64,000 bases of DNA from Azolla caroliniana (taxonomy: Eukaryota > Polypodiophyta), in contig JBHGNT010000015.1 of NCBI GenBank assembly GCA_043228905.1, positions 18,042,001-18,106,000 of the forward strand, given 5' to 3'. Under the pieces are notes generated by a model, which had not been told where the DNA came from, did not search any database, and saw only the letters and a program-made list of their open reading frames with translations. The position numbers and the translations under genes were made by a program. Positions 15,101 through 25,759 of this stretch are shown one piece after another; position 1 is the first letter of the stretch; the number at the start of each line of letters is the position of its first letter.

Positions 15101-16245
15101 TGGTTGCAGACACATTGCATCTGTTTTTGGGCATTCCAAACATGACCTGAATCCAGAGTTGGATGACCCATGGGACACATCAGAGTCTCAACTCACCCCA
15201 ATGAGCTTTCTCCACCCTAAATTGGGTCAAGTTGAAGTACATGACACCAACATGTAACCAAGGGTCATGTTTACAAGAAGAATTAGGTTCATGTCATTCA
15301 TGTTTACGCATACCACATATGAGTACAACCAACATTGTTCATGTTAGGAACTAGACTAATAGGAACTCTGTACCAAACGATGGCTATTCAACACTTTGGT
15401 CATCCACGTCCTCGTGTACCAGGCAGCCATTCAATTGCAAACCCAAGCCTCCCCATCAGCCCGTCTGACATAGACAATAAGGAACAGTAGATTGCTGAAT
15501 AGTGAGCCATATCCATCAAATCCAAACAATGCCCCCAACAAACATAGACATAAGACCAAAACATCAAATTTGATGATTGCAACAGGCGGCAGAGGTTCAT
15601 GGCACTTGCATGTGATGGTGGTTAACAATAGTGGCTTCAAAATTACAGCATTTCCTACCATTTGGATACCTCAACACTGCTCTCAGATGATCCCAGGAAC
15701 AGGGTCTTGCTACAAGACTTGTGCACGCAAGATTTTACATTCTAATTGGTATACACAACCCAACGTGTAAGTTATATATAAGGAAAGGCTGAGTTATTGT
15801 TTAATCCATGAAAATTTGGATAAGTTCTCAAAAAGGAAAGAATCTGACAGAAATATGGAAACTTTCTATGACATTACACCATTGTTGAAGACGAATGTAA
15901 TTACATAGATGTTACTTTACCTCATCAAGAAGGATAGCCTTAGTTTCCTGCTCTCGTCGGTCATATCGCCTTAGGAGTTGAAACCCTGTGCCACTGATCA
16001 GTTTCGTGGCCATGTAAGTCTCCCATGGTATCACGCGTTGCAAGACCTGTTATTCATCGGAACGATAAGACAAACAAAAAAAAGGAGGGGAAGGAAGAGG
16101 AATGAATGCATCGGAAAGGAAGGAAGGAAGGAAGGAAGGATGGATGGATGGATGGAGAGGCCTTGAAAAAACAGAAGCCCATTGCAGAGAATATGAAGGA
16201 GCAGAGAGAAAGCTAAGCACTTACCTCTTCTCTCGTCAGCTCCAT
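6103..16245 (-). CDS. VHA-H: V-type proton ATPase subunit H (11 exons)
   Basis: This regulatory subunit of the V1 sector couples V1 to Vo and is needed for proton pumping across the vacuolar and endomembranes. Exons on the minus strand: 16225-16245, 15921-16046, 13469-13571, 11841-11913, 11214-11279, 11031-11130, 9329-9490, 8585-8710, 8371-8496, 8105-8284, 6103-6351. They total 1332 nt, or 443 aa, matching the plant family (about 441 aa), and all introns are GT-AG. Recognisable stretches in order: [12 protein letters not shown] and FQLLRRYD (about 10-36), [17 protein letters not shown] (about 53-69), NWFIQET (about 114-120), [11 protein letters not shown] (about 165-175), [14 protein letters not shown] (about 204-217), AWTDEDLIDAL spanning an exon join, FDKYKQEV, and the C-terminal block ending [13 protein letters not shown]. 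The N-terminal part is the HEAT/ARM-like superhelix; the last two exons make the C-terminal domain. The first exon encodes only 7 residues (MELTREE). Introns reach 2.3 kb. A 77-bp minisatellite sits in the 5' flank. Confidence 0.97.
13222..13395. repeat. 90-bp direct tandem duplication in a VHA-H intron
   Basis: Two adjacent copies about 90 bp apart, both starting around ACTGATTCTATATTACAGGT (13231 and 13321) and both ending near CTTCTGCATAGAATATT. They differ at scattered sites. They lie in the VHA-H intron between exons 3 and 4 and have no coding content. Confidence 0.8.
16081..16160. repeat. AAGG/GGAT microsatellite in VHA-H intron 1
   Basis: Interrupted purine tract ending in about five GGAA units and four GGAT units. 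It lies in the first intron of VHA-H, between its tiny first exon and exon 2. Confidence 0.8.
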
Positions 16246-16439
16246 GGTGCTTGCTCGCTCTGAGATCTGTTCCGAATCAGACTGACTTTCTTCTTCTACT
16301 ACTACTACTTCTTCTTCGCAACCCAAATCGCCCCAAAACAGGCAAAAGAGAAGGTGGGCGTTGAGGAATGGAAGAAGCAGCCCATTTCCACGCCCACCAA
16401 GCAGGGGCAGGTGGGGGAAAGGAAAAGGAAGGATTCTGG

Positions 16440-16820
16440 GATGGTCCCTATCACGCCCATATCGCCCACCTTATCTGATCTCCATCCACATTTGCCATTC
16501 ATTCCCCTCCTGCTCTTCCTCACCTTGTCACGCCCATATCGCCCACATGATCTGATCTCCATCCACACTTGCCATTCATTCCCCTCTTGTTCTTCCTCGC
16601 CTTGTCACGCCCATATCGCCCACATGATCTGATCTCCATCCACACTTGCCATTCATTCCCCTCCTGCTCTTCCTCGCCCTGTCATGCCCATATCGCCCAC
16701 ATGATCTTATCTCCATCCACACTTGCCATTCATTCCCCTCCTGCTCTTCCTCGCCCTGTCACGCCCATATCGCCCACTTGATCTGATCTCCATCCACACT
16801 TGCCATTCATCCCCCCCCCT
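16440..16820. repeat. 77-bp minisatellite in the VHA-H 5' flank
   Basis: Nearly five tandem copies. The landmark TCTGATC (TCTTATC in one copy) recurs at 16474, 16551, 16628, 16705 and 16782, an exact 77-bp period. Each unit contains CCATTCATTCCCCTC and CACGCCCATATCGCCCAC. Divergence between units is a few bases. Because 77 is not a multiple of 3, the overlapping open frames on both strands are by-products and not genes. The array begins about 195 bp upstream of the VHA-H start codon, in its promoter or 5' UTR region. Confidence 0.95.
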
Positions 16821-17856
16821 CTTCCCTGCCCTACCATGGCATCAAACCTCGACAAGCCCAACCCTTAACGTGAACACCGCCCACACATCGAGGTTTTACA
16901 TGCTTTTTTTATTGATCAAATCTGGGTCGAAGCTATCCTATTGCCAGACAAATCAAATTCAAAAAAGCTTTCGATTCTTATGAGAGATTAGACACTAACT
17001 AGCGACGAGAACGCACAAATTCACCACCATGCATCCACTTCCATGATGGCACTTGTGCATTGAGTAGCTCTTTACCTCCTTCCTCCAGATTCAGGGCAAG
17101 AAGGTAACGTTCCCGCCCATTCGAGAACTGCACCATGATGACATGGACGAGGCTCCAAATAGCTATTAAATATTGATATCCCACTTAGACGCTTAGGGGT
17201 ACAAACATGACCTCGTGCCAACCATGAGATGACAATTTCCCCTTTTCTCTTTCATAACAAAATCCACATTGTGTGTGTGATGCACATAGATAGATATACA
17301 TGTTATCATCGTCTTCAAAGGTCAAATATGACATAGAGAGAGAGAGATTGTGAGGGAACTATCCACTAATTGACAAGCTATATGAAACAAGATGATGGAA
17401 TATTACAAAGATAATAACTCAATTGGTCAATGTTACTTTGTTTTAATTGTTTATCTTTATTATCGTGTATGTGATTATTTTCACCCTCTTTCGCTTCTAT
17501 CATGTCCTTGTTTATTATATGCATTCAACAAATTGTTTGGGTGTGAGTGTGTGTCTCGTTCTCATATTCTTTGGTTGTAGACATCTAAGAATATGTGGTG
17601 ACATTGGGGTGCCTAATGCATTGCAGAGAAAAGTACGGAGGAGAGAGAAAAATAGATAGATAGAGGTTGGATTGGATTTAAAGAGGCCGGTGCCAACACA
17701 TAGGACCTAAGTACATGAGTTTTCTTGATGCATGTTTCCTTCTTCACAAGGAATATTCATACTTTGAAGCACATAGTCTCGATGAGTGAATAAGGCATAC
17801 ACATATTGTTAATAATTAGGTAATTAATTAAGCAAGGGTTAATTAGTACTTCATTA
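16821..17856. other. Intergenic, no gene recognised
   Basis: AT-rich spacer between the VHA-H 5' flank and the copia element. A segment near 17285-17350 (ATCATCGTCTTCAAAGGTCAAATATGA, then GAGA) resembles, in reverse, the dispersed TIR-element family described at 36340-36490 and 43520-43600. Otherwise nothing is seen. Confidence 0.5.
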
Positions 17857-17889
17857 TGTGATTAGTTGATAAGCGGAAGATTATATGAT

Positions 17890-17952
<63 letters not shown>

Positions 17953-18272
17953 TACACTTATGAACAACACAAGATGGGGGATGAGTAAGTATATTAAATT
18001 AGCATTATCATCATCAAATATAAAAATACCTACAATGAGGTATATATAGATCTCATGTGCAAGGGTGCACATGTGTGAGGAGAATATAGGTACAATGATG
18101 TAACTCCTATATTAAATGTACTTGGGAGTGGAGGATCTAGAATATCCCACTTAAGTATAAGGTCCTATTTAAGGCATTATAGTCAACACTTCTAACTAGA
18201 TTCTATCTAGGTAACTACGAAGTTACATGGTTGACTAACTAACTAAACGAAGTTGAGCTTGATCTCTCAACA
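17857..18272 (-). repeat. Copia 3' LTR
   Basis: On the minus strand it starts TGTTGAGAGATCAAGCTCAA and ends ...AACTAATCACA, giving TG...CA termini. It contains a (GT)n(GA)n microsatellite at about 17889-17952, mirrored at the same place in the other LTR. About 416 bp. Confidence 0.88.
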
Positions 18273-18382
18273 TGCTCCCTCAACCTCAAGTACGAGGCAT
18301 CAGATGTCCGCTTTGCTTTCGACGTTCGGATCTTTGATTCAGTTGAATCGACTTCGGCTTTGGATAACCGGTATTGTTTCTT

Positions 18383-20352
18383 TCAACGTCGACTTCTTTG
18401 TGGCAGTTTCGATTCCTCCCCCTCAAGCTTGTGATGAAGGCTTGTCGTGCGAAATTGGCTGACTGCTTTCACCCATCGTGGGTTACAAGCCACTTCTGTA
18501 GAGCTCTCAGGCTCTTGTTCGGCTGCTACCTTCATTGTTAAGGCATAGTGATGGGCCATGTACTTGTTGTAGCCGAGCCGAGTGACGAGATTCTTCTCTC
18601 TAGAAGAGCATCGAAGTTTTTCTCTCGCCGATGTGAGCGCCTTCCTTGCTCCCTCACTACACTGAACTCATTGTCTAGTGAGGGAGCCGACACATCCGAA
18701 TCACTATTGTCGTGGTGATCGACTTCGTATTTGGGCATCTTACCTTTGCCTTTGTCCAAGTTTATACTTGACCATGATGTGCTTGGGTCGCGTGGGGGCT
18801 CTTGTGGCCCACTAGGCCTTGCCGTAATTGGACTTTCTTCGAACATGTGTTCGAAGCGATCTCCATCTTCTACCTCTTGTTCGGCGGATTCCGGGTCAAG
18901 CGGGGTCGGAGTCGAAGTTGTCTTTGGTGCGTACCAAGATGCGGACACATCGAAGAGTACGTCTTGACTTACCCGAACCGCTTGGGTAGAAGGGTTGTAG
19001 CACTTGTATGCCTTCTTCTTAGACGAGTATCCTATGAGGATACATTCCTCCAACTTCGCGTCGGGCTTCTGTTGTTCGTTCGGGATGAGTACATTCGCAA
19101 TGCTTCCAAACACCTTGAGGTGCGACAATATCGGCTTCTTTCCGACGAGGAGCTCGTATGGAGTTAGCTCATCCACTCCATTAGTGGTGCATCAATTCAT
19201 GAGATAGAAGACCGTGGATGCCGCTTCGGCCCAATAGAAATTCGGCATGTGCTTCTCATGCATCATGGCACGTGCTACCTCAAGTACTTGCCGATTCTTC
19301 CTTTCAGCTACTCCATTTTGTTGGGGTGTGTGTCGGCGTGAGAATTCTCTCCGAATGCCTTCACTTTGGAGGTAGGAGGTGAATTCGCCAGAGAAGTACT
19401 CCTTGCCTTCATCCGATCGTAGGCATCGAATGTGCCGACCGGTTTCTTTCTCGACTTGGCCCTTGAGCTTTTGGATGTGGGAGAGCACTTCGCTTTTCTT
19501 CTTCATCGGGTAGATCCACGTGTAACACTAGTAGTCGTCGATGAAGGTTACGTAGTATCAGCATCCGCCGATCATCGGCGTTTGAGCCGGTCCCCATACA
19601 TCCGAGTGTATGATGTCGAGGAGGCCTTTGCTTGCGGAGCTCTCCTTCAGGAATGGGAGTCAATGTTGTTTACCGAGTTGACACGCTTCACATACTCAGT
19701 CAACTCGTTTCGACTCGAATGTCGGAAGTCCGATGATGACTCCCTTGGTTTGCATCGCTCGAAGCCGTTGGAGGTTTATGTGGCCGATTCTCTTATGCCA
19801 CAACTCGATGCTTGTCTCGGTTTTGAGACCTTTGGCGCACATTGCCAATTTCACCTCATTCGAATCGAGGATGAATATTCGACCATCTCTCCGCCCCTTT
19901 GCTATGAGTCAGCCATCTTTCTCGATGAAACAACCTTCGTTGTTGAAGCGGACTTCCATTCCTTGCTCCATGATTTGGCCTACCAAGTCCAAATTCTTCG
20001 TTATCATGGGCACATGCAAGACATTCTTGATGCAATTATTCTTGCCATCGTTGCCGAATGGAACGTTTCCGATGTGTCGAATGGGATGCATGGTGTCATC
20101 TCTTGTCTCTATGTAGCTGGGTCAATCCGGTGTACGCAAGTCATTGAACCACTCTTTGTGGGATGTCATGTGATGTGAGGCGCCGGAATCAATGAACCAC
20201 ACGTCTTCCGAATTGAAGGTGTTTATGGAGTTGGAGACCGTCATAGAGTTCGCTCTATGCCTATTTACGAACATTCTGCCATGGTCGTCGTAGATGGAAT
20301 TCACGACGTAATTTGTGAACATTCCTCTACGATTGTCATAGTCGGAGTTCAA
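18383..20352 (-). pseudogene. Copia pol remnant: protease, integrase, no RT
   Basis: The reading order from 20352 downward is: protease with the DSGA active site and SHHMTSH; GAG-pre-integrase (IELWHKRIGHINL); and the integrase core with its first D in FIDDY, second D in LRSDEGKEYF and E in PQQNGVAERKNR. Then comes the YELLVGKKPILSHLKVFG segment, the acidic linker, and GYNKYMAHHYAL...NPRWVKAV in a shifted frame, which is the usual lead-in to copia reverse transcriptase. The frame then runs out at 18383. In-frame stops occur after LRTPD, after FIDDY and after FYLMN (TGA for an expected CGA, next to CTTNGVDELTPY), among others. It is non-functional, and the missing RT means it could never have moved autonomously in this form. 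Confidence 0.88.
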
Positions 20353-20370
20353 TGCGTAGTTTGTGAGTTG

Positions 20371-21219
20371 TCAACTTGTTGAAGCCGACTCACTTCTCTT
20401 TTTCCGACACTCCGCCTCGTAGTGGCCGATTTTACGGCAATAATTGCAAGTTGCAGGCCTCGTTTGCCGACCATGTTCGACGTGGAAGCTCCCCCTTCTT
20501 CCGAAGGTTCCTCGATGGCTTCCATGAAGGTTTGCGTTCCCTTCGTGTGATGGGTCGAATTGACCTCTTCTACCGCCGTGACCTCCTCCTCGGCCACCGT
20601 CCGAATTCGAGAAGAACATTTGTCCTTCCGACGTCTTGCTTTTGGTTCGGATATGGTTCTCTTTGACCAATAACATTGATTGGAGGTCGAAGAACGAAGG
20701 AGGGTTTTCTCTCGCCAAGATTGTCGTCCATAATGGATCGAATCGTTGTGCAAGGCCGCCCAAGCATACTTGAACCATCTCGTCTTCGTCGACATTTATG
20801 TTGATGGAGCCAAGTGAGTCGCAAATGCTCTTGATCTTGGCGGTGTAGTCCGACACGTACATGTCTTTTTGTCGAATGTTATTTAACTCTTGTCGGAGTT
20901 GAAGCTTTCGGGCATTCGTGATGGCGGCGAACATTTTCTTTAAGTTCTCCCACGCCTCTTTGGGCGTCTTGGCGTCTCGAATGTGGCTAAGCATGTGGTC
21001 ATGGACACATGTTACGAAGCAATACATTACCCGACTCGCTCCTTGCTCCCACGTTGGGTAGTTGGTGTTTGTGATGTCGGGCTTGTTTTCGAGTGTGCCA
21101 TTAATGTAGCTCCAATACCCTTGTCTGACGAGGTATTGGGTCATCTTGTACTCCCAAGATAAATAATTGCTCCAGTCTAGCTTTTCACTGGGGAGTGAGC
21201 TACCCATTTGTGTGTTCAT
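20371..21219 (-). pseudogene. Copia gag polyprotein (282 aa frame)
   Basis: Open frame of 282 codons from ATG at 21219. It contains a copia-type gag domain (LDWSNYLSWEYKMTQYL, near residues 14-30; AKTPKEAWENLKKMF near 83-97; LQLRQELNNIRQKD near 105-118) and a glycine/arginine/histidine-rich stretch. It ends in a CX2CX4HX4C zinc knuckle (CNYCRKIGHYEAEC, near 260-273). The frame closes with a TGA after ESASTS, directly before QLTNYAL, which continues into the protease. The stop therefore interrupts what was probably one gag-pol frame. The gag alone could still be translated if transcribed. Confidence 0.85.
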
Positions 21220-21337
21220 GTTGATTAGTGTCTTCTCTTTTTGCTTTTCTTCCTTTGATCAAGTGCACGTGCTACATAACGGCACTACGGTAGCTGATAG
21301 CCGGATTTTGTCGTCGGCATCTCGAACACACTAATTA

Positions 21338-21372
21338 TGTGATTAGTTGATAAGTAGAAGATTATATGATAC

Positions 21373-21438
<66 letters not shown>

Positions 21439-21754
21439 CGCTTATGAATAACACAAGATGGGGGATGAGTAAGTATATTAAATTAGCATTATCATCATCA
21501 AATACAAAGATACCTATAATGAGGTATATATAGATCTCATGTGCGAGGGTGCACATGTGTGAGGAGAATATAGGTACAAGGGTGTAAGTCCTATATTAAA
21601 TGTACTTGGGATTGGAGGATCTAGAATATCCCACTTAAGTACAAGGTTCTATTTAAGGCATTATAGTCAACACTTCTAACTAGATTCTATTTAGGTAACT
21701 ACGAAGTTACATGGTTGACTAACTAACTAAACTAAGTTGAGCTTGATCTCTCAA
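21338..21754 (-). repeat. Copia 5' LTR
   Basis: Direct repeat of the 17857-18272 LTR, with few substitutions by eye plus different microsatellite lengths ((GT)n(GA)n at about 21373-21437). The outer minus-strand terminus reads CATTGAGAGATC instead of TGTTGAGAGATC. No standard tRNA-Met primer-binding site (TGGTATCAGAGC) follows it; a weak GGCTATCAGC lies about 35 bp inside. Confidence 0.86.
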
Positions 21755-23113
21755 TGCATATCAAACCAACCTTCTAGGTTCTCTTTTTAGTGTGACACTC
21801 TGAATCATCACCCCCTTCATAATACATTATCATAACTTTCATGATTCAAGCTATATGTTGAGCATATAAAAAGCAAATGATATTCATTAGCTACCATCCG
21901 TTCCTCGCATATCTTGCATGCCTTTATATTTGACAATTTTTTATGCCATAATGTGATTTCAAAACCTAACTAAGTGATCCAGTACGGATGAGTGCCAGGT
22001 TTTTACGAGAGTTAATATTCATGTAAGTAACGAGATAAGGTTGAATACGATCAATACACCTTCTTGCCTTATGTCAAACCCAACATATTGGGTCGATGTT
22101 TGCAATGTACCATTTGTTCACATCTTTTGATATCTTCCTTATTGGTTCTATCCACCTTTTCCCTCTCAATAACCAACCATATCCGTTCGTTGTGATGTGT
22201 CATGGCCAAAGGAAGAGTGGCAACGTGTGGATAAAAAGGGGAGAAATGTGAAAAGGAGGGAAAAGAAAAAACATAAGGGAAGGGAAAGGAAAGGGGACCA
22301 ATGGTCTGTGCAGAGACATTAAAGAGAACATATGATTTGTTAGCGTGGCACGAATCAAGGAATAAAGCATCGAATGCAAATGGGGCACCCTCTTCCTATA
22401 AAAGGAGGGGAGATGGCACATTTTCCCTCATAGAGGATTTTTGGCATTTTAGTCTCATGCGACCTCTTCCATATTTTGGTGTTGCTCTTCGTCGTCTTTC
22501 GTGTTCAACATTGTGAGAGGCTTCAAAAAGTGGATTAACGAGCTCATATGTTGGTCGCTCAAAGAGAGAAAAGAGAGGCATGAGAACTCTACCCCAACTC
22601 GTGGTGTCGAAGCCAATGGTGGAAGATGTGGTCTTGGTGGTCCACTCAGTTTGTCATCATCGAAAGCTCAAATCCTCCTCTACCACCTTTCCTACTTTCT
22701 CTACTGCTTATTTAGTGGTTGACATTTCTACCACCATTTTATTTGTCCGCACAAACCATTGTACACTAAATTATAAGGGATTTTCTTGATTAATTGAATG
22801 TTCATGACCTAAAAACTAAGCTCCTCTTTCTTGATCTCATTGTCAATCCTTAAATTTGTGTCCATTTTTGTTAATTGCTTGTTTTTACTCTAACCACTTA
22901 CAATAATCGTGACATACTTGCAAGAGAGAGAAAGAAATATATATATTAACATCTTTTAAGAGGCCAAAAAGGCCTATAAGACCAAGCAAGAGATTATATC
23001 GTAAGTATTGTCTCGTCTTTGAGAGTAATAAATCAAAATAAAATAAATATTACTCAGTAAGTATAAAAGTAAATAAGATAAAAAGAGAGGAAAGAATTTG
23101 GTTTTCAGCACGT
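21755..23113. other. Intergenic between the two retrotransposons, no gene recognised
   Basis: AT-rich, with some GA-rich stretches. The segment near 22927-22965 (GAGAGAGAAAGAAATATATATATTAACATCTTTTAAGAG, described here by position only) resembles the inner end of the TIR element at 43495-43520 in reverse orientation, so it may be a fragment of that family. No coding potential recognised. Confidence 0.45.
23110..23113. repeat. Gypsy target-site duplication, left copy (ACGT)
   Basis: ACGT directly abuts the left LTR terminus and recurs at 31683-31686 after the right LTR terminus. Bases further out do not match, so the duplication is 4 bp (or 5 bp with one change). Confidence 0.7.
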
Positions 23114-23767
23114 TGTCGTGCCTTTCGGCACCGGATTGTTTGCGTGAGTCGGGTGGGAACTGTTGGGGTTTAGGACTAGAAGAAAGAAGAATGTGAGATA
23201 ATGTTAGTTAGGAAGAGATTGTAAGAAGAAGATATGAAACTCGTGAATCCCACGATTATAATGTATTAATGGGTAATTAGATTGTAAGAGAGAATTAGAT
23301 GGTAAAATCGTGAATCCCACGAATATTTTGTATTAATCAATCCTTCTAAAAAAAATCAACAACCCTATACATCTTTCTCTCTTCCTTATATAGTGTTGGA
23401 AGAGTCTAAGTTTATCACATGCAAGCATCATGCTTTTCCTAACTTTAGTTTTCATGCACATTGCATGTGCATGATTAGCTTTGTATCCCATCTTTTCTTT
23501 TAACTCGAGTGTATATGCATGAATAACTTTTTGTACCATGCATATCTAGAATATTTACATGGGATAAAGTTTAGTATAACTTTAAAATTTATAGTATACT
23601 AGTATAGTGGTAAGGTTGGGGTTTGTCTACGTGAAGGTATAGGGTTCGAATCCTGCCTTATGCACCTAATAAATATTTTAAATATTTTATTTTTATTTAT
23701 TATACGTACTTTAAATTGGATATAGTGTTTTACATATTTCACATAGTGTGTGATTCACACTACGACA
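23114..23767 (-). repeat. Gypsy 3' LTR
   Basis: 654 bp. On the plus strand it carries a tRNA-like pair of RNA polymerase III promoter boxes: TATAGTGGTAAGG at about 23603-23615 (A-box-like) and GGTTCGAATCC at 23643-23653 (B-box). The same pair is present in the other LTR. Confidence 0.95.
23599..23668 (+). other. tRNA-like A/B box segment inside the gypsy 3' LTR
   Basis: AGTATAGTGGTAAG resembles the 5' half of a tRNA-Asp or tRNA-Gly, and GGTTCGAATCC is a perfect B box about 30 bp further on, followed by CTGCC and TGCACC. The acceptor stem and an anticodon arm are not formed, so it is not a tRNA gene. It is tRNA-derived or mimics one, in the orientation opposite to the element. Confidence 0.6.
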
Positions 23768-23799
23768 CTCGCCCCCTCCGAACCCGTACATCCTCCGGT

Positions 23800-25665
23800 A
23801 TGTGTCGAAGTCCCCAATGCTTGCTATTCACCTTTATCTGAAGCTTCCTCCGATTCTCCCCTTAAGTCGACTATGAGTTGTAATCCACTTTCTTCGCTTT
23901 CCGCATCATCGCAATCTTTGTCTGATTGCTCCTCCTTGTCGGTCTTATCTAAGATCACATAGTGTTCTTCATCAGTCCGCTTTTTGAAAATCTTCACCCA
24001 TTTCATGGCTATAGGCACCGTAGTATTGTTCCATCCAACTCACATAGTCGGTAAGTTCCGTTGTCGAAAACTTTCCGAACCTCGTATGGCCCGAACCACC
24101 TTTTCGCGAACTTCCACATCTTTGTATGTTGATGATCCAAACTACTGTCATAGACAATCACCCAATCTCCTTCTTCAATCTTCCACGGTCGTAGTGGGTG
24201 CTTTGTGTCGAACCGGCTTTTATCCTGGAATCGCGCTTCTTGTTGTCGGCGTATTGCTTCCGCTATGTCTTCCGGTCTTCCCTCTAGTTGTCGTATCCGG
24301 ACCGCTAATAGTTCTTCCCGGCTCATCTCTTCCTTCTACGGTAGCACTGTCCATGTCGCGATCACGGTTTCTGTTGGCATTACCGGTGCTTGTCCGGTCA
24401 TGAGTTCTGCCGACATGTAACTGGTTACGGAGCTATGCGTCGTCCGATCCGCCCATAGTGCATACGGGAGCATCTGCGGCCAATCCTTCACCCTTCCGTT
24501 GCATGCTTTGGCAAGTGCTTTAACGATTGGACTATGTCCTCGTTCGATTTTCCCGTTGGCCTTCGGATTGTAGGCCGTTGTTAGTGTTAACTGAACTCCA
24601 TGTTTGGTGAAGAATTCCTTAGCTTTATCATAGTCTAGTTCTCCCTGATCCGCAATCACTTGTCCTACGCACCTGTACCTGCAAAACACCTCCTCCAAAA
24701 GAAATTGGCATACCGCAGAACACGTTTTCCTTCGTAGCGCCCAACCTTCTACTTGGTTTGTGAGATCTTCTCGAGCTAACACCAAGTACTTCTTTTGTCC
24801 GATCCCAGTTGGCATGGCTACAATATCGACCATCCACTTGAAGTTGATTGTCGGTGAGAATGTCGGATGTAACTCATCTTGGTGTCGAACTCCAGAGTAG
24901 ATTTGACACTTCTCGCAGCTTTCCGTGAACTCCGCTATATCTTTGTACATGTTCTTCCACCAATATTTTTGTTTGTTTTTCACAAAAGTTACCCATGTTC
25001 CTCAATCTCCAACCCAATCGGATCCGTGAAATTCGGACATTATCCGGTTTCGTTGCTCTTTCGTCCCGACTACCCGAAGTGGTATGCCATCCAGTCTTTT
25101 CGGCTCCCTCTATATTAATCCATTTTTCAAGAAGAACTTTCGGACTTGTCGCTTCTTACTTCGGATCTCGGCTCTCTTCTCTTTATTGTCTGATGATTCC
25201 TTGATTTCTTGTAGCACTTTCCCAATCAGCAAGCTTTCTCCCTCGTATTCTTCTTCCTGGAATTCTCGGATTACATTCACCCGGCATATACTTCATTATC
25301 GGATTCAGTTATGTCATCTCCGAACCGCACCTTGATAGCATATCCGCTACCGCGTTGTCTTTTCCGGAGATGTGTCATACCTCCGGATTATGTGACTTAA
25401 CATATGCAATCCACCTTAGCATAGCCACATCTGGTATCGTGCAACACCGCATCATCCCGAGTATCGGAAGACAATCCGTTTTTATCACTACTTCGGCTCC
25501 GATCAAATAATCTCGATCCGATTTGATTGCCGACACGACTCCCATAATTCTCTTTTGACTTGTGCATATCCGCGTTGCCTTTCGTTGAGAACCTTTGTTC
25601 CGATCGGATCGGATATCGTGAACCATCCGAGTCGGCTTGATTGATTCATGAACCATCCGAATCAA
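23800..25665 (-). pseudogene. Gypsy RNase H and integrase (decayed)
   Basis: From 25665 downward: the RNase H part (KTDCLPILGMMRC, LRWIAYVKSHNPEV, then HISGKDNAVADMLSR after a TGA). Next is the integrase zinc-finger half (YWWKNMYKDIAEF...CEKC) and the DDE core (MVDIVAMP; IADQGELDYDKAKEFF; AYNPKANGKIERGH). A C-terminal tail (ESMSREELL..., EGDWVIVYDSSLD, KFAKRWFGPYEVRKVFDNGTYRL) follows and ends acidic near the polypurine tract. A TAG replaces the expected tryptophan codon after TWTVLP at about 24336, and the left arm has a 34-nt deletion relative to the inverted copy. The region from 24870 to 25632 is duplicated in inverse orientation at 25760-26556. Confidence 0.85.
24870..25632. repeat. Inverted repeat, left arm (original RNase H to integrase segment)
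   Basis: 763 bp, the reverse complement of 25760-26556 with near-identity. Seventy-nine codons read off each arm (24879-25118 plus, 26308-26547 minus) differ at one residue. It lacks about 34 nt present in the other arm, next to CCCGGCATAT near 25283. It is in the correct place and orientation for the element, so it is the source copy. Confidence 0.93.
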
Positions 25666-25759
25666 TCAAGCAGTACTTGTGTCAATTGTTACTATGAGCA
25701 GTCGGTCATAGTTCGGCTTCTTTAGTGCTTTTGCCCTCCGTAGTGATTTCTTGAGTACT
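25633..25759. other. Spacer of the inverted repeat
   Basis: 127 bp between the arms, beginning CGGCTTGATTGATTCATG. On the minus strand it appears to be upstream RNase H coding sequence of the element (CGGAGGGCAAAAGCACTAAAG region), which supports the left arm plus spacer as the original order and the right arm as the inverted copy. Confidence 0.6.

Larger units (their letters stand above)
17857..21754 (-). mobile_element. Ty1/copia LTR retrotransposon, internally deleted and decayed
   Basis: The element runs on the minus strand. Its 5' LTR is at 21338-21754 and its 3' LTR at 17857-18272. A purine-rich tract (TTGAGGTTGAGGGAGCA) lies immediately before the 3' LTR start TGTTGAGAGATC. The internal region encodes gag with a zinc knuckle, an aspartic protease (WFIDSGASHH), a GAG-pre-integrase segment and an integrase. 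It then stops at the junction leading to reverse transcriptase: RT and RNase H are absent, and only about 110 bp separate the last recognisable pol motif from the 3' LTR. The order PR-IN before RT marks it as Ty1/copia. Several in-frame stops (mostly TGA where CGA is expected) and a frameshift show it is dead. No convincing target-site duplication was found, and the outer edge of the 5' LTR has lost its TG/CA terminus. Confidence 0.92.

Noticed and set aside
16354-16983. Overlapping proline/histidine-rich open frames
   Set aside because: They arise from the 77-bp minisatellite, whose period is not a multiple of three, so all frames look repetitive.
19432-20178. 248-codon plus-strand open frame across the copia integrase
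   Set aside because: It is the antisense shadow of the pol frame; the minus strand carries clear integrase and pre-integrase motifs.
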